Positions 33,727 to 45,450 of a stretch of 64,000 nucleotides of DNA are shown here, piece after piece. Source of the stretch: Dactylonectria macrodidyma. Lineage: Eukaryota > Ascomycota > Sordariomycetes > Hypocreales > Nectriaceae. Every line of letters begins with the position of its first letter. The first letter of the stretch is position 1. The notes below the pieces were generated by a model that had not been told where the DNA came from, made no database searches, and saw nothing but the letters and a program-made list of their open reading frames with translations. The DNA lies in the NCBI GenBank assembly GCA_020744425.1, contig JAGMUV010000010.1, positions 1,054,001 to 1,118,000 of the forward strand. The letters are read 5' to 3'. Position numbers and translations under genes: made by a program.

Positions 33727-35623
33727 ATGAAGCTGCAACCGGTCGACAGCGATGCCCGCTTCGATGATGAAGCAGGTAGCGTTCCGATCGGCCTGAAGGC
33801 AGATCCTTCGACCCATATTAAGAATGCCGATTTCAAAGAACCTACTCCTATTACTGGGTTCAGCGAGAAAGAGCAACGTAAGATCATGTGAGTTGTGTCG
33901 CGATCCCTCCTCTCTTTCGGGCAACAGATTTCAAGGACTTAGAAACGCTGACTGGCCAAGCCAACGAATTGATATTCGTCTTTTGCCAATCTTGGGTTTG
34001 ATGTACTCTATTTCTCTTATTGATCGATCTAATCTCGGCCTCGCTCTCGTCGCTGGCCTAGAGGAGGACCTTGGCCTTGGAATCGGAAACAGGTACACGG
34101 TCATGGTCATGGTATTCTTCTGTGCATATATGTGAGCTACTCTTGGCGGAAAGTTGTCCAAATATTCTCCCACTAACTTATAGTGAAGCACTTTCGAGAT
34201 TCCTAGCGTATGTCGGACTGTAATGGATGCTTTAAGCACTACTAACAAAAGTCTAGAACCTCGTCCTCCCCAAGGTCGGCCCTGCTAATTGGCTCTCGTT
34301 TCTCGGCCTCTGTTTTGGTTCTATCCTCATCGGCATGGGATTCACGCATCATTGGGGCACCATGACTCTGTGCAGAGCTCTTCTCGGCATTACGGAAGCA
34401 GGTTTCTTGCCTGGTACGTGGGATAGCCCTCTTAGTGTCTCACTTTAGCTTGCTGACGGGGACAATCAGGATGCACATATCTCATTACCTGCTGGTATAC
34501 GCGATTTGAAGTAGGCAAGAGACTTTCCGCCTTCTGGATCCTCTCCGTTGTTATGGGTGCTTTTGGAAACATCCTAGCCTATGCCCTGTCCCGAATGAAG
34601 GGCCAGGCCGGACTTAATGGCTGGAGATGTATGAACCCCCGATTTTGAATGTCCTATAAGATCCTAAGCTAAAGGTGAGAACAGGGATATTTATTATCGA
34701 AGGCGCTATTACTATGGCAGTCTGTATTGCGGGCTGGTTTATTATTATTGACTTTCCTAGTAAGGCTGGCAAGTTCCTTAGCCCTGCTGAGAAGGAATTC
34801 GTCATTTCTCGTATTAACAATGACCGCGGGGATGCCATTGAAGATAAGATTAATTTACCCAAAATCCTCTACCACCTTAAGGACTGGAAGCTATACGTTT
34901 GGGCTTTTAACCTAATGGCCTCAACGCTCCCGGGCTATGCCTATGGATATTTCTTGCCAATTATCCTTCGCGATGGCATGGGATATAGCAGCACTCAGTC
35001 AATGCTGCTTAGCGCACCTCCTTACCTTTTTGCAGCGATTGTGGCGTATATCTCTGGTTTCCTCGGTGATCGGTTTAGGGTTCGCGGACCGATTATCGCA
35101 GCCCATCAGTTATTAACTGCAATTGGTATGCTCATCACGGTCCACGGCGAGCGAAACTCAGTTAGATACTTCGGCGCATTCCTTGGTAAAGTCCAGTCTA
35201 TAGCTATTACTACGAGAAGGTCTTCTAACTGCCTACAGGCATCGGATTTCTCCAGTTCTGCGTCCCCGGTGTCCTTACCTTCCAGGCTAATAATATCACT
35301 TCTCATTCGAAGAGAGCAGTGGCCTCAGCAACTTGCCTTATTGGCGGCGGCCTCGGTGGTATTGTTGCTAGTGTGGCATTCACGGCGAAGGAAAGCCCAG
35401 GCTACAAGGTGAGCTAATCTCTCGGCGCTTTAAACCTAGCCCCTTGCTGATATCGCGATAACTAACGTCTTACTAGACCGGCATTTGGACTACTTTTGGA
35501 ATCTCGATGGTGAGCATTAGCTTGATTTGTATGACAGATTTTTATCTCTGGCGCTGCAACAAGGCTGCCAAGGCAGGCAAACGTGTGAATGAAGATATGG
35601 AGGGCTGGATGTACACTATTTGA
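33727..35623 (+). CDS. MFS anion:cation symporter (Dal5/allantoate-permease family)
   Basis: Plasma-membrane transporter for organic anions such as vitamins, ureides or sugar acids. Eight exons: 33727-33887, 33961-34131, 34189-34207 (19 nt), 34257-34413, 34470-34628, 34685-35185, 35239-35408, 35477-35623; phases close at 494 residues. Family marks: RIDIRLLPILGLMYSISLIDRSNLG in TM1, FEIPSNLVLPKVGP from the 19-nt exon and its join, the ALLGITEAGFLPG segment, and the FIIEGAITM stretch that opens the cytosolic loop. The acceptor of exon 3 (GAAG before CACTTTCGAG) was chosen because the earlier AG breaks FEIPSN. The first intron has a shorter 40-bp alternative that adds 12 foreign residues. Divergent from the dehydratase; a shared acid substrate is inferred. 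Confidence 0.9.
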
Positions 35624-36186
35624 GAACCCGAATCTATATAAGTCAGCCGTCTTACCTAGAATTCCATCATAAGAGTAAAGAGACAATCCACCAACTTACC
35701 TTATACTATAAGAAGGTTGACGCGTTTTAGCGGTCGTGTGTCTCACCCACTTGTCTGTCTTACCAACTTATCATACATGTTAGCAGAACATGCGATATTG
35801 TCAAAGTCGGTGATATCACAAGCGGGGCTGATTTTCAACAGTTTGAAGTATGCAACATAGGTGTAGGCAGAAGAGATAATTAAATTGCACTGCTTTCTTC
35901 TATCTGAAGGACTGACGAAGGTCGGTCTCTTATATCTATATTCAGTCTGCTGATATTATAGACAATAGTCTGCTACCTAACGGGTCCTTCGTTAATGGCT
36001 AAGGGGGCATTTAGGAGGGTTGTGCCTCCCAAATTGAATAAATTCGTGGTGCTATAACTTAAAAATTCCTCACAATGCAAGAAATAGAAATTTAAACCCT
36101 TGACCTTCTTTCTGATGAAAGTTATATCGTGGTTCGGGTAAATTCCGGTTCCTCAACCCCTGAGTGGCCGGGCGAGGTCTTCAACC
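35624..36186. other. Intergenic, left flank of copia relic
   Basis: No gene and no LTR that I could match to the right flank of the relic. Confidence 0.4.
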
Positions 36187-38890
36187 TCAATAGCTTGACA
36201 GCCTTGTGATGTTCCTGTGCCGGCTTCGATTTGTAAGGGCATCAACAGCCATTTGATCAGTTGGGAGCCACTTCACAATAAGCTTCCCTTGTTGTTTTAG
36301 TTCTCTCAACTTATGATAGTGAATATCAACGTGCCACAGTGTGGTTGTGAGCTTGTCCACTTCCTCATTGATAAGTCCGCTCGTCTGAGTGTTGTGACGC
36401 CACATAACTGGAGCCCCCTTCGCATTCACTTTCAGTTCCTTGAGCAGCCGGCTAAGCCGAAGTCGCTCCTTCGTGCCTGGCGAGAATGCAAGCAACTGCG
36501 CTTCTGTGCTTAAGAGAGTGACACAATGTTTCCGAGACGACCTCCAGGCCACCGTGCCGCCAAAGAGCTAGAACACATATACTTGGGTGGGCTTGTGGGT
36601 CTCCTGATCGCCGGCGTAAGAACGCTTTGACGTGCAGTATAGATCCCGGTCAACAGTATCGCAGGAGAAGCGGATTGCGAGTCTTCTGGTATGGTACAGA
36701 TACCGGATACGCTGATACATGGCCCGTTGGTGCGTTCCGCTCAGATTTAAGTTGAATTGGGCCAATCTAGAAGTGAAGAAGAAGGTATCAGGCCAAGAGA
36801 TGGCTGCGGCGTATCCAATACTGCCGACTTTGGCGTGATAACGGGCGATATCCCTCACATCCGCTTGATCAGTCGATGGGACCAGTTCTAAGACTGGTCC
36901 GGGGCAATGTGGAATTGTTGACCCTTCCCCATCGTTATTAAGTTGGAATCTAGTTGCAATAACCGAGATATGACTCTTGCAATAGCCACATTTTCACGGC
37001 ATGCTTTTCCCTCTTCACCTCGATTCCAAGGAACAATTTAAGCTCCCCAACGTCCTTGATCTTGTACGCAGCTATCACGGCGTTGTGGATGTGTTTCCAT
37101 TCACCGGCAGCGATACATCATAGCAATATCATCCGCAAAGAAGAACACAATAACGTTGCCATTGTGAAAGACCCACTGATCCTCATTGCATTGTTGAAAG
37201 CCTTGGGACTCAGGAATTAGGCTAAGGTGTGGAACCACAGTATTTAGGACCTTAACCCGTACAGGTCCTTGTTCAGCTTCCAACAGTATCTCTCTCCTCC
37301 TGATCCGTAGGGGACGGCAGAAGACTTCTTCATCAAGTGCCGAGTTAGTGAATGCGTTCTCGGCATTATATTACCGTGTTTCTAAGTCTTCCGCATAGCA
37401 AATCGCGCATAAGATGCGGAATATTTAATGCTAATAGCATAAATGCGAAGGTGCTGATGTCTGATGGTAAATTTTAGTCCCCTCGGACCATAAGTCTCGC
37501 CTTGAACCGGGTTAAATACCCCTTTTCATTAAATTTATAATTAAACACCTATTTTAGCGTCAGAAGCCTCAGTTATGGCAGGTCCTCGAGTACCCTTAGA
37601 GACATGGGGGTATATATATCTCCATCGTAAGTAGCTTGTTGAGCTCTGTGTGTCCCGCCTCGGACCACTCGTCTCCATAGTGACTCATCATCGCCTCCCA
37701 ATATGACTTAGGGGCAACAGGAAGTTCTCTCTGGCGAAAGCGATATAGCGTAGCTCGAGACAAGATTGCATTGAAAAGTCCATTTTCCTTCCTTTTCTTT
37801 GTAAACGGATGATAGGACTCCTTACCCTTCTCAGCCGACTGCGTGTTCGTCTTTCCGTGACGATGTTGTCCGTCGAAAAAGGGTTTCCTTGTGCGGCGCA
37901 GTCACTGTTGGTGGAGTCGGTATTTCTTCATCCGAGATCGCAACAATGATTGAGTCTTGCACAACCCCCAGGTCACCTGGTGACTCAAGAGTGATATCTT
38001 CATATTCTCTTCGTTGAGAGCTTTCCGGAACGACACCCGAATGTCCGCCCTCCGTGCTTTATTGCTGTGTTTCTAAAGAGTTCTTGTCATCATTGAAGTC
38101 ATCAGCTATTAGCTCTTGGACTTCCCGATTTGAGATCGTATTCACCGTACCACCTTCGTTAGACGCTGGCGGCGTGAGGAACACATCTCCCGTGCTCTCT
38201 TCTATTTGAATCAATGGTTTATCATGAGTGACTTCCTTGCGGAAGCCTTCAGGGGCTGCTATAGGGCGCCCTGGCTGTACATCTAGGTCGTCACCTCCTA
38301 CGCCCAGAACGATTTCATAGTGGTATCGGCTGAAACCCTGCTTACTGTTGACTTGGGTCATCTGCTTCAGGATTTCGTATGTGTATTCCTGGACAGCCGC
38401 AGCCTCCTTTTCCCGAACTGGATCGTAGGTGGCGGCCTCATTGAAGCCGACATTCGCGGAGACGATGACTTCGGTCTTCCTGAGTGAAGGTATCCATATT
38501 AGGAACGGCATGGAAGCCCGATACCCGACCAAGTAGCCGATGTGCGCCTCCGAGGCTGTCTTGTCGACCGGTGCGTTGTCCTTGATGTGTTCCAACGTCT
38601 CCGTAGTCATTGGAAATGCAACACATCCCTTTGCCTGTAAGTGACCCAAGTCCGGCTTGGGATTCTCTGGGATATGAGGGAATTGAGTGACCTCTCCCCT
38701 TATCCAAGATCACCAGAAATTGTAGGGTATTTTCCAGCCGTTCTTCCCTTATTTGCGGATCGGTGTTCTGTTGAGGAGATACACAGCTGCTCTCGTGGTC
38801 TCGGGTTCAAGGTCTGCAGGAAGATTCGGCAGTTATTCCATATCTCTGACCTTGTCCTTTGCCGCCTCCCAAGATCGTTCTGAGTGGCCG
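36187..38890 (-). mobile_element. Degenerate Ty1/copia retrotransposon relic
   Basis: Minus-strand remains of a copia polyprotein in the expected order. At 38059-38649 an integrase C-terminal segment (HIGYLVGYRA, VGFNEAAT) with upstream HLQAKGCVAFP. At 37101-37283 a reverse-transcriptase part around FFADDIAMM. At 36568-36858 the connection region (YHAKVGSIGYAAAISWPD, RIRYLYHTRRLAI). At 36187-36552 RNase H (WRSSRKHCVTLLSTEAQLLA, VKWLPTDQMAVDALT). The pieces lie in different frames with stops between, and a large part of the reverse transcriptase is missing. No long terminal repeats were found. Dead element. Confidence 0.8.
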
Positions 38891-40655
38891 TTTTGCGTAG
38901 GCATCAATGAGGCCGAAAGAACGAGCCGCATCCTCACAACATTCCTGTTCAACGTGCTTGTGATACATTGAGGGTTAGTTATCTGAGGCGATCATTATAT
39001 ATTAAAAGCCTTATAAGAGCTTTATATTTAATAAACTCTTTATGTTTTGTATTACCATATTGTACTTCTGAGTATTATAATTTAACCGTTTGTAATTTTA
39101 AATATAACATAAATTATTAAAAATTAATTATAAAAACTTATTAAAGTAAATAAATAGATATTATAAGTTAATAATTATTTAATTTAGTAAATAGGTCACA
39201 AGCTGTGACCGACTGATCGTCTTACAGCAGCCATCGGGAAAACAACGTCAGAGGTGTGGAGCTAGCCTACTAACTCGTGTGTATTTCAGCAATTATATGT
39301 CGACATTACGGAAAAACACATTCGTGAAGTTCATACTCGTCAATTGATTTGATGACAAAAGTGTTTTGGTCGACCGTAACGTCACATTTGCCTGGCAGAG
39401 TGGGCGTCGTCCTCTGCAGCGTGGATCGACGTATGGCCCTGATGGTGCATTTCCGAGGATGCTTCAACCCCAGCTGTTCAACCTCTAGGAATGGGCGTCG
39501 ACGAGGTGGCACGAATTCCTACACCTGCCAAGCAAGTTTGCGCACAAACTAGGGAAACGAAAAGATCACCGTCTAAATTGCAATCTCAGAGTCTAACACA
39601 TTATCGCCGGAACCAAGAACCACCCTCAGTAGCTCTCCGATGCTTCTACAGCAGCATACGTCTTCAACTAGTCCCCAATCCATGTAAATTCAGTTGTATT
39701 TTCAATCTTCATTAGCCAATAGACTTAGATATAGTTGAGAGCTACAATAAGGCGCTAAATAGCTCCGTACACAGTAACTATAATACACCGACAAAGCTAT
39801 GTAAAACACCTTCACTAAAAGCACCGGCTTTATGACTCTAGTTAAGAAGCAGTCCACAAAGTTTCAAAGGACAAGTGCTAGCACGCTAATTAATGCGGCC
39901 ATAATAGGACCAATCTAATGCCCCGCAGGTCTGTTAATACAAGGACATGCTAGACTGGTTGAATGGAGCGCCGTACTCAAAACAGACCCAAGCTATACTA
40001 CAGGACATGACGGATGGAGAGAGAATGTCATACACTTTCAGAAATGGTGGAAGTCTCCAAGGTTGCCCAGCTGTGACAGGTCACGATTCATCACGGACTA
40101 AGGAGTGCCATACGCCTTCAAGAACCTGCCTGATGCATCAGCAGATGCCAAAGGGCGGACGGAAAGAGGGTTTACTAATACTTGAATGTAACGTGGTGTT
40201 GGTATCTAAACCCTTGTTATTGTGCCGGTCTTTTCCCTTATTCTTGTCTTGACACGTATCATATACACTGCGACGGCTGTTGCCAATTCTGTCAAACAAG
40301 CATGCATATCCTATAGTTAGCATAGAGTAGAAAGAGGACTGAGAGCAGCCACAACCAGACCAAGTATATCTATTGCATTCCCAATCAAGCCCCTACAGCT
40401 AAATGGCCCTGAGTCTAGCTTGCTGATAATGGGATTCCATGTTCAGCGATGTACGGATAGTCTTTCAGTCTACATTCTCCCTAAAAGAGGCAAGTCAATT
40501 AATCCGGGACGCTATTACAGGTCAGAGCATCGTCAACTGAAACCACTAGAATCTTTCATTCATCGATTGCCATCACGAACATGGAAAAGTATATTTCAGA
40601 TGCTAAAATATAACATTATTAAGAATCTCGCTAATCAAGTCTACAAATTGCTAAG
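38891..40655. other. Intergenic with very AT-rich block
   Basis: Bases about 38990-39195 are mostly A and T. The rest has only short unassigned frames. Confidence 0.5.
38990..39195. repeat. AT-rich low-complexity block
   Basis: Roughly 200 bp dominated by TTA/TAA/AAT words, far more AT-rich than neighbouring DNA, directly beside the copia relic. Consistent with heavy C-to-T decay, though RIP is not proven. Confidence 0.65.
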
Positions 40656-42329
40656 CTAAGAAGGACAGGTAGTGGGCATAGACCCAGACTGCAGGAATTC
40701 AACCGCAGTAGGACTACTACCCCCTAGAGCGATATCAAATATCGTGAATTGGTCCAAGACTTTAACCTTGGCCTGATAAGAAACCCATCCATTTGACCTT
40801 TTCCCGGTAGCCTTAAATTGGAAAACCTCGGTCTTCAACTGAGGAACAGCTACGCCCTGTCTTGGCACCTTGTGGACAACTCGCAAAGTTAAAGGGCCCG
40901 ATGTGTGGCTGCCGCGAACCATAGCGGTGACGATCATGGGCGCTGCGCCATTAGCCAACGCATCGCTCTTGAGGCAAGACTGAGAAAGCTGATAAAGGAT
41001 AGTATCGTCCACCTTGTATCCCCCAGTCTTCTGATTATCATGAGTCTTGGTAACCTTGGTCGACGGAACTGTCTCCTGTACCCAGAATTTGCTAATGCCA
41101 CTCTTGCCATTGATTATTGTGTCAAACTCAAAGGAGACGAACTGGTCAGAGATGCCGCTAGTAATGCCCAGTTGGAAGTTGGCGCGCTTGGCGGGCACAA
41201 CCACCCTGCCCTTGCCCTTTCGATCAGCATACACCAGCTTGATGGCAAGGTCATCTGGGTTTCGGCCGCTGCCCTTCGTGATCCTCATCCGAATGGTGCC
41301 CTGGAAATGGAGGTTGCCCTTGCTGTTGAGAGATAGGTCGTCGATATACGGCTTAACGTCGTAGGCCTCGATGACGTTGGTTAGCTTCACCTTCCTCGGC
41401 ACGGTGTCGATCATGCGGGTGAAGACATCAGCACAAATGGAGTTGAATCCCGCCGTGGTTGCCAGCTTTTTCATCGTGGCGCGATCTGAAGAGAAGATGC
41501 GCTTGTCAGAATTCAGCGTATTGTTAGACGCAACAACCAAGGGGTTCTTGGTCTTGCCGCTCAGGAACTCGGTGACAACGCCGTTGTGGAAACTTGAAAC
41601 GTCTTTCTGGAACGGCACTGATGTCTCATTGTCAGGATCCACATGTATTCCAGTGATATCTGGGAAGTCGACATTATGGACGCCACCCAGGGCATGTCCA
41701 CAAGCAACCATAGCTGTCATGTCTTGCTTAGAGAAGCCGGCCTGGATGAAGGCTGCGAGTGTGTCGGCCAGATTGGTCTGAGGCTCCGGCACGCCTGGAG
41801 GCCCCGCCTTATTCGCATCAATACGACCCGCTCGGAATGGGATCTTAGGTCCGTCACACGCGCCAGTCGCCACGACGACGCCCAGAGCCACAAGGTCCGA
41901 AGCTGAGGCGCGCGTATTGTGGAAGCCACTGAAGAAACCGAACGTATTGTTAAAGGCACTGCCAGGGTTCTCTGGCCGGTCAAGTTCCCAGAAGATGGAC
42001 GCGTCGACTCCGCCTGTGCCGGCTTTGGCGTTATGTGTGACTGCGTCGTGGAACGCGGTCCGAATCCACTCAGCTGAGTTCTGGCGTCCCTGAACGTTGG
42101 TGCCGAAGGTACAGGTGGTGATGGCTGTAGACAATTAGCATTCCATCCTTTTGGTCAATAGTGCCATTAAGCTGTTACCATCGGCGAAACCGCGTTTCCT
42201 GAATCCTCCGACCATGGTATAGAGGTCCTCAACCTCGTCCCATTTCGACGGCCAGACTAGCTGTGAAGCAGCAACAAAGGGAGCGAAAGCAAAGACGACT
42301 GTGGGGTACCTCATAATGGGTAAAATCAA
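40656..42329 (-). CDS. Secreted haem peroxidase (plant/fungal superfamily, AA2-like)
   Basis: Extracellular peroxide-dependent oxidase. Exons 42179-42329 and 40656-42124 around a 54-bp intron; 539 residues from ATG 42329 (ATG 42314 also possible). Residues 1-22 form a signal peptide ending near FVAAS. The distal site is Arg72 and His76 in IRTAFHDAV, followed by GGVDASIFWELDRPEN. The proximal histidine is in ACGHALGGVH. DLVALGVVVATGACDGPKIPF is the usual helix and loop before it. The catalytic domain ends near residue 330. Some 200 further residues (FWVQETV, VVHKVPRQG) form a beta-rich extension that I do not recognise and that class II peroxidases usually lack. The gene looks intact although it sits between a retroelement relic and two pseudogenes. 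Confidence 0.9.
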
Positions 42330-43207
42330 ATGATGGCAAGCCGTCTACGTAAGAGATGTAAAACAATGCCAAGAGCCATCTTCAAACTGCATAGGGATGA
42401 GCGAGGGCTGATATCCAATTCGAGCTTTTGTTCTTCTATGAGCCCTAAGGCATATTTGCAAAATACGAGAATCATCTCGTGTTATTATTAGTATGAAAAT
42501 CATCTCGTATTGCGACGTGTCGGAACTTTTGCACATCCACTAGACTACAAGGAGGGGTCAACGATTTGAAATTTAGCGGAGCCAGTAGCAATCGACGTAT
42601 TACAAGCCTCTGATTACAAGCTTGAGACGCCCAGCGGGGGCGACAGGGATCCTTTAGTAGACGCGGTGGGTTAGGATGGAAGTTCTAAGACGCCGTGATT
42701 GCCGTTAAGGCTCTCGGGGAGCGCTGAGAATAAGTCTAATGGAACTAATTTTGGACAGCCCGTCTTTGCCGAACATGAGGAACGTGGTGGCACTATAATT
42801 ACCGCCAGGATTCAAGGCAATGCGGAAGCTTAACTAAATACGGCTTTCCCGGATCAGGAATCTGGAATGTACACAAAACAAATTAACTAACTAAGCGCAC
42901 CAACAGAAGCCAGCAACACCAACACCTACTAATTCCCCACGAATATCACAAGGCGTACGAAATAAATCTAAATGCAGACAATTAACAGATTAGATGGAGG
43001 TCAGATTCTAGAATCCTGGATAGATGGCCAATAGGATAGGGACTAATGGGCGGTCAGATCAACTCCAGCAGCGCGATGGGGGTGAAACAAACTCAAAGCT
43101 CCATGGGGCACCACACCCTCTGCTCAATAGTCGACAAGGACCATGAAGGGCTCGGTCTCGCCAGGAAACAAGGCAGTTCAGCCTCAAAAATGGTTGGAGT
43201 CTAGTCA
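42330..43207. other. Intergenic, no gene recognised
   Basis: Peroxidase promoter and a stretch without supported coding frames. Confidence 0.4.
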
Positions 43208-43393
43208 TCAAGAGCCGGAGATGTAACGCCACAACCAACCAAGCCACTCTGCAAGTCCTGCGCCAACGGCCAAAGCCGGATCGACCCATCGCCCAGCATA
43301 GTCGGTGTAGTTTCTAGAAAAAGGAAACGCTATCGCCTTCTCACTCGGCATCTGAAGAGTGACCCAGAAGCCGCTGCACATATGCACACCCAC
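43208..43393 (-). pseudogene. Amino-acid permease fragment
   Basis: About 45 residues read as part of a fungal APC-family amino-acid permease: YTDYAGRWVDPALAVGAG followed by LAEWLGW, matching the TM2-TM3 region where these carriers read YAGRxVDPALG. The frame stops right after, no start or further spans remain in frame, and neighbouring frames hold no other recognisable part. A decayed fragment. Confidence 0.5.
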
Positions 43394-44275
43394 TTGAGAG
43401 TTTTCGACTACCCTCGGTCCTGTGTTTTGGAACCAACAATGCGCCTTGAGGGCGATTTGACCTTCTTAGACAAGCTTCAAGAACTGCCTTGAGTGAGAGA
43501 CAGCGGCTCTCGGACCACCGGCCACTTTGACACAGTCGTTATTTTCTCCATGCTCAGCATCAAGAACCGGAGCTCGTACATCCGGAAAGTCTAGTGCAGG
43601 CGGTGCCTGCCTTTGATTAATAGGCGAGAGTGAGGTTTGCCCCGATACGAGATTGGCTTGCTAACAAATATGTAGATCGGCCCCCTGTTTGTTACCCGCC
43701 AAAGATGTAATGATGTAATTCTAGCCTGTGCTTGCAGTCACTGGCTCTTACTGGGTGTTTTAATAATGTACATAATGTGGCTATCATTTCAAGTTTCAGA
43801 AGCGATCTCGCCATACATCGATGAGGGAAGTTTCACCTGTGGAAGCTTGGCCTTTGAAATCGACCTTTGATCGCGACGGCCCATCGCTTAGGTGGGATTA
43901 AGGTATGCCATCCCGAGGGGAACAAGGAGAGTCCTCACTCTGGCTGCTGAAGATTTAGTAACTACGTAGTGTGTTATGCCATCAGGAACTAAGATCGCTG
44001 GAGGAACTCTTCTATTGACCCCTCTTTATCGGCTTTGTATAATCTATGAACAATGATGAAAGAGACGATATACTGAAGGTGAGTAGAGGTGACGCTTTAG
44101 TGATAGCTATCATGAGCTCGATGAGTGTATTAAATAGCAGCTGTCTCATTTCTTTTCGTAAAAAGAATCCTCCTATATTTTATGCTATAGAGAAATTTTA
44201 TCCTCATCTGGGATCCTAATAGCTTCCTATACTACTATCAGTCTAGAAAATTTCGCAGCTTCTTCAATAAAAAGT
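43394..44275. other. Intergenic, no gene recognised
   Basis: AT-rich towards the right end; nothing that I can assign. Confidence 0.4.
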
Positions 44276-45450
44276 TTAAGACGCTTGTATCGTTCTATTT
44301 GTCTCAAACAGCTTTGAAGTCTCCTGTATATGCTTCAGAATTCGCTTCGCTTCCGCCTTTAGTGTGGTCCGGTCTGGAAGAGACATATCGTTTGTTTGCT
44401 GGTTGTGTACCAACAGGTGCAGGACAACCGCAGCTGGTAGCCCATTCTCAAACTTTGACTCAGCGCTAACCCCGCCATCTCATTTGAGTGGGAGGTTGCA
44501 TCCACGGAATGACAAACCCAAGCTATATGTGGGGGGCCCAAAGCTGTAGAAGACAGGGTGCGACTTATGGATCTCGATATCGAGGAGTGTGTGAGGCCCG
44601 TCGATCAACACAACACCAACACCGGCATCGACTGCAGTGTGGCTGATGGTCCATGTGTAGCTGGCAGGCGCGCTTGAAGCGGGTGGGAATGGGATGTCTG
44701 GATTCGTGGCACCTGACTCGGACTCGTGGGCATGAAGCGATAATATAGTGGTATCAGACTGCTTCCTTGCACTTCTTATTGACCGAAGGATGCCGGTGTA
44801 GCCATCCGTGCTGATATCCTAGGCGATGGACGATTCGTTATTCCCGCTCAACCTCCAATTAGACCAAGAGACTGGCGACTGGCCAGTGTATAATCTAATA
44901 TCCATCTCTTAGCCTGTCAAGATCTGCCTTGCGATTTGGCAATGTCCCGAATCAGCTTAAACTCAGCAGCGTTGACAACGGTGATAGGAGCCACACGAAG
45001 ATTGCTCACGCCAAATTTCGGCCGTAAGTGCTCGTCGAAGTCACCAGACCGAGCAACAGGCAGAGGCGTATGCATTCAAGCTACGCTCACAAGCGCTAGC
45101 CGCATCTTGCCGTTGTTGACAAAGACGGCTCGTCGGGCTTCGTGGAGCGAGAGGCCAGACCCTGACACTGAGATGCTGATCTTGGCGACGTTATTACGGG
45201 TGGCGAGCATACCGGCCTTCTCTAAGTCCCAAGCGTGATTGTTTGCATGAGAGGCAAGGTTGAAACTATACGTGGCGAGAAGAGCAGCTTGTTCGAGTGG
45301 GTAGCACCGGCCGCCACCTATGCCTCCGTAGAAGCCCTCCCCGTTGTTCTCGGAGATCGGATAGCTGGTGAAGGAATTATCAAAGATTTGGCCTTGAGAG
45401 GGGCTGGCGTTGTAGAGGGACCAAAGGAGAGCCAGGCTGATGTCAGAGTA
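44276..45450 (-). pseudogene. CapA-like (PGA_cap) metallophosphatase-fold pseudogene
   Basis: Relic of a CapA/PGA_cap protein, the family named for bacterial poly-gamma-glutamate capsule synthesis and also found in fungi. Readable blocks in order: NGEGFYGGIGGG; TYSFNLASHANNHAWDLEKAG, holding the conserved NNHAxD motif; LSLHEARRAVFVNNGKMRLALVSVA; FGVSNLRVAPITVVNAAEF; TILSLHAHES; SYTWTISHTAVDAGVGVVLI; and GPHTLLDIEIHKSHPVFYSFG. The end is AEAKRILKHIQETSKLF. In-frame stops follow SVA (near 45077), KSQGRS (near 44925) and NLPLK (near 44482), and the frame shifts between the second and DISTDGYTG. I see no introns that would remove them. Family call is good; function is lost. Confidence 0.72.

Noticed and set aside
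33888..33927. 40-bp first intron in the Dal5-type transporter
   Set aside because: In frame, but adds 12 residues foreign to the family; the 73-bp intron with a GCTGAC branch site is better.
35624..39250. LTR pair of the copia relic
   Set aside because: The two flanks were compared by eye and no shared stretch was found.
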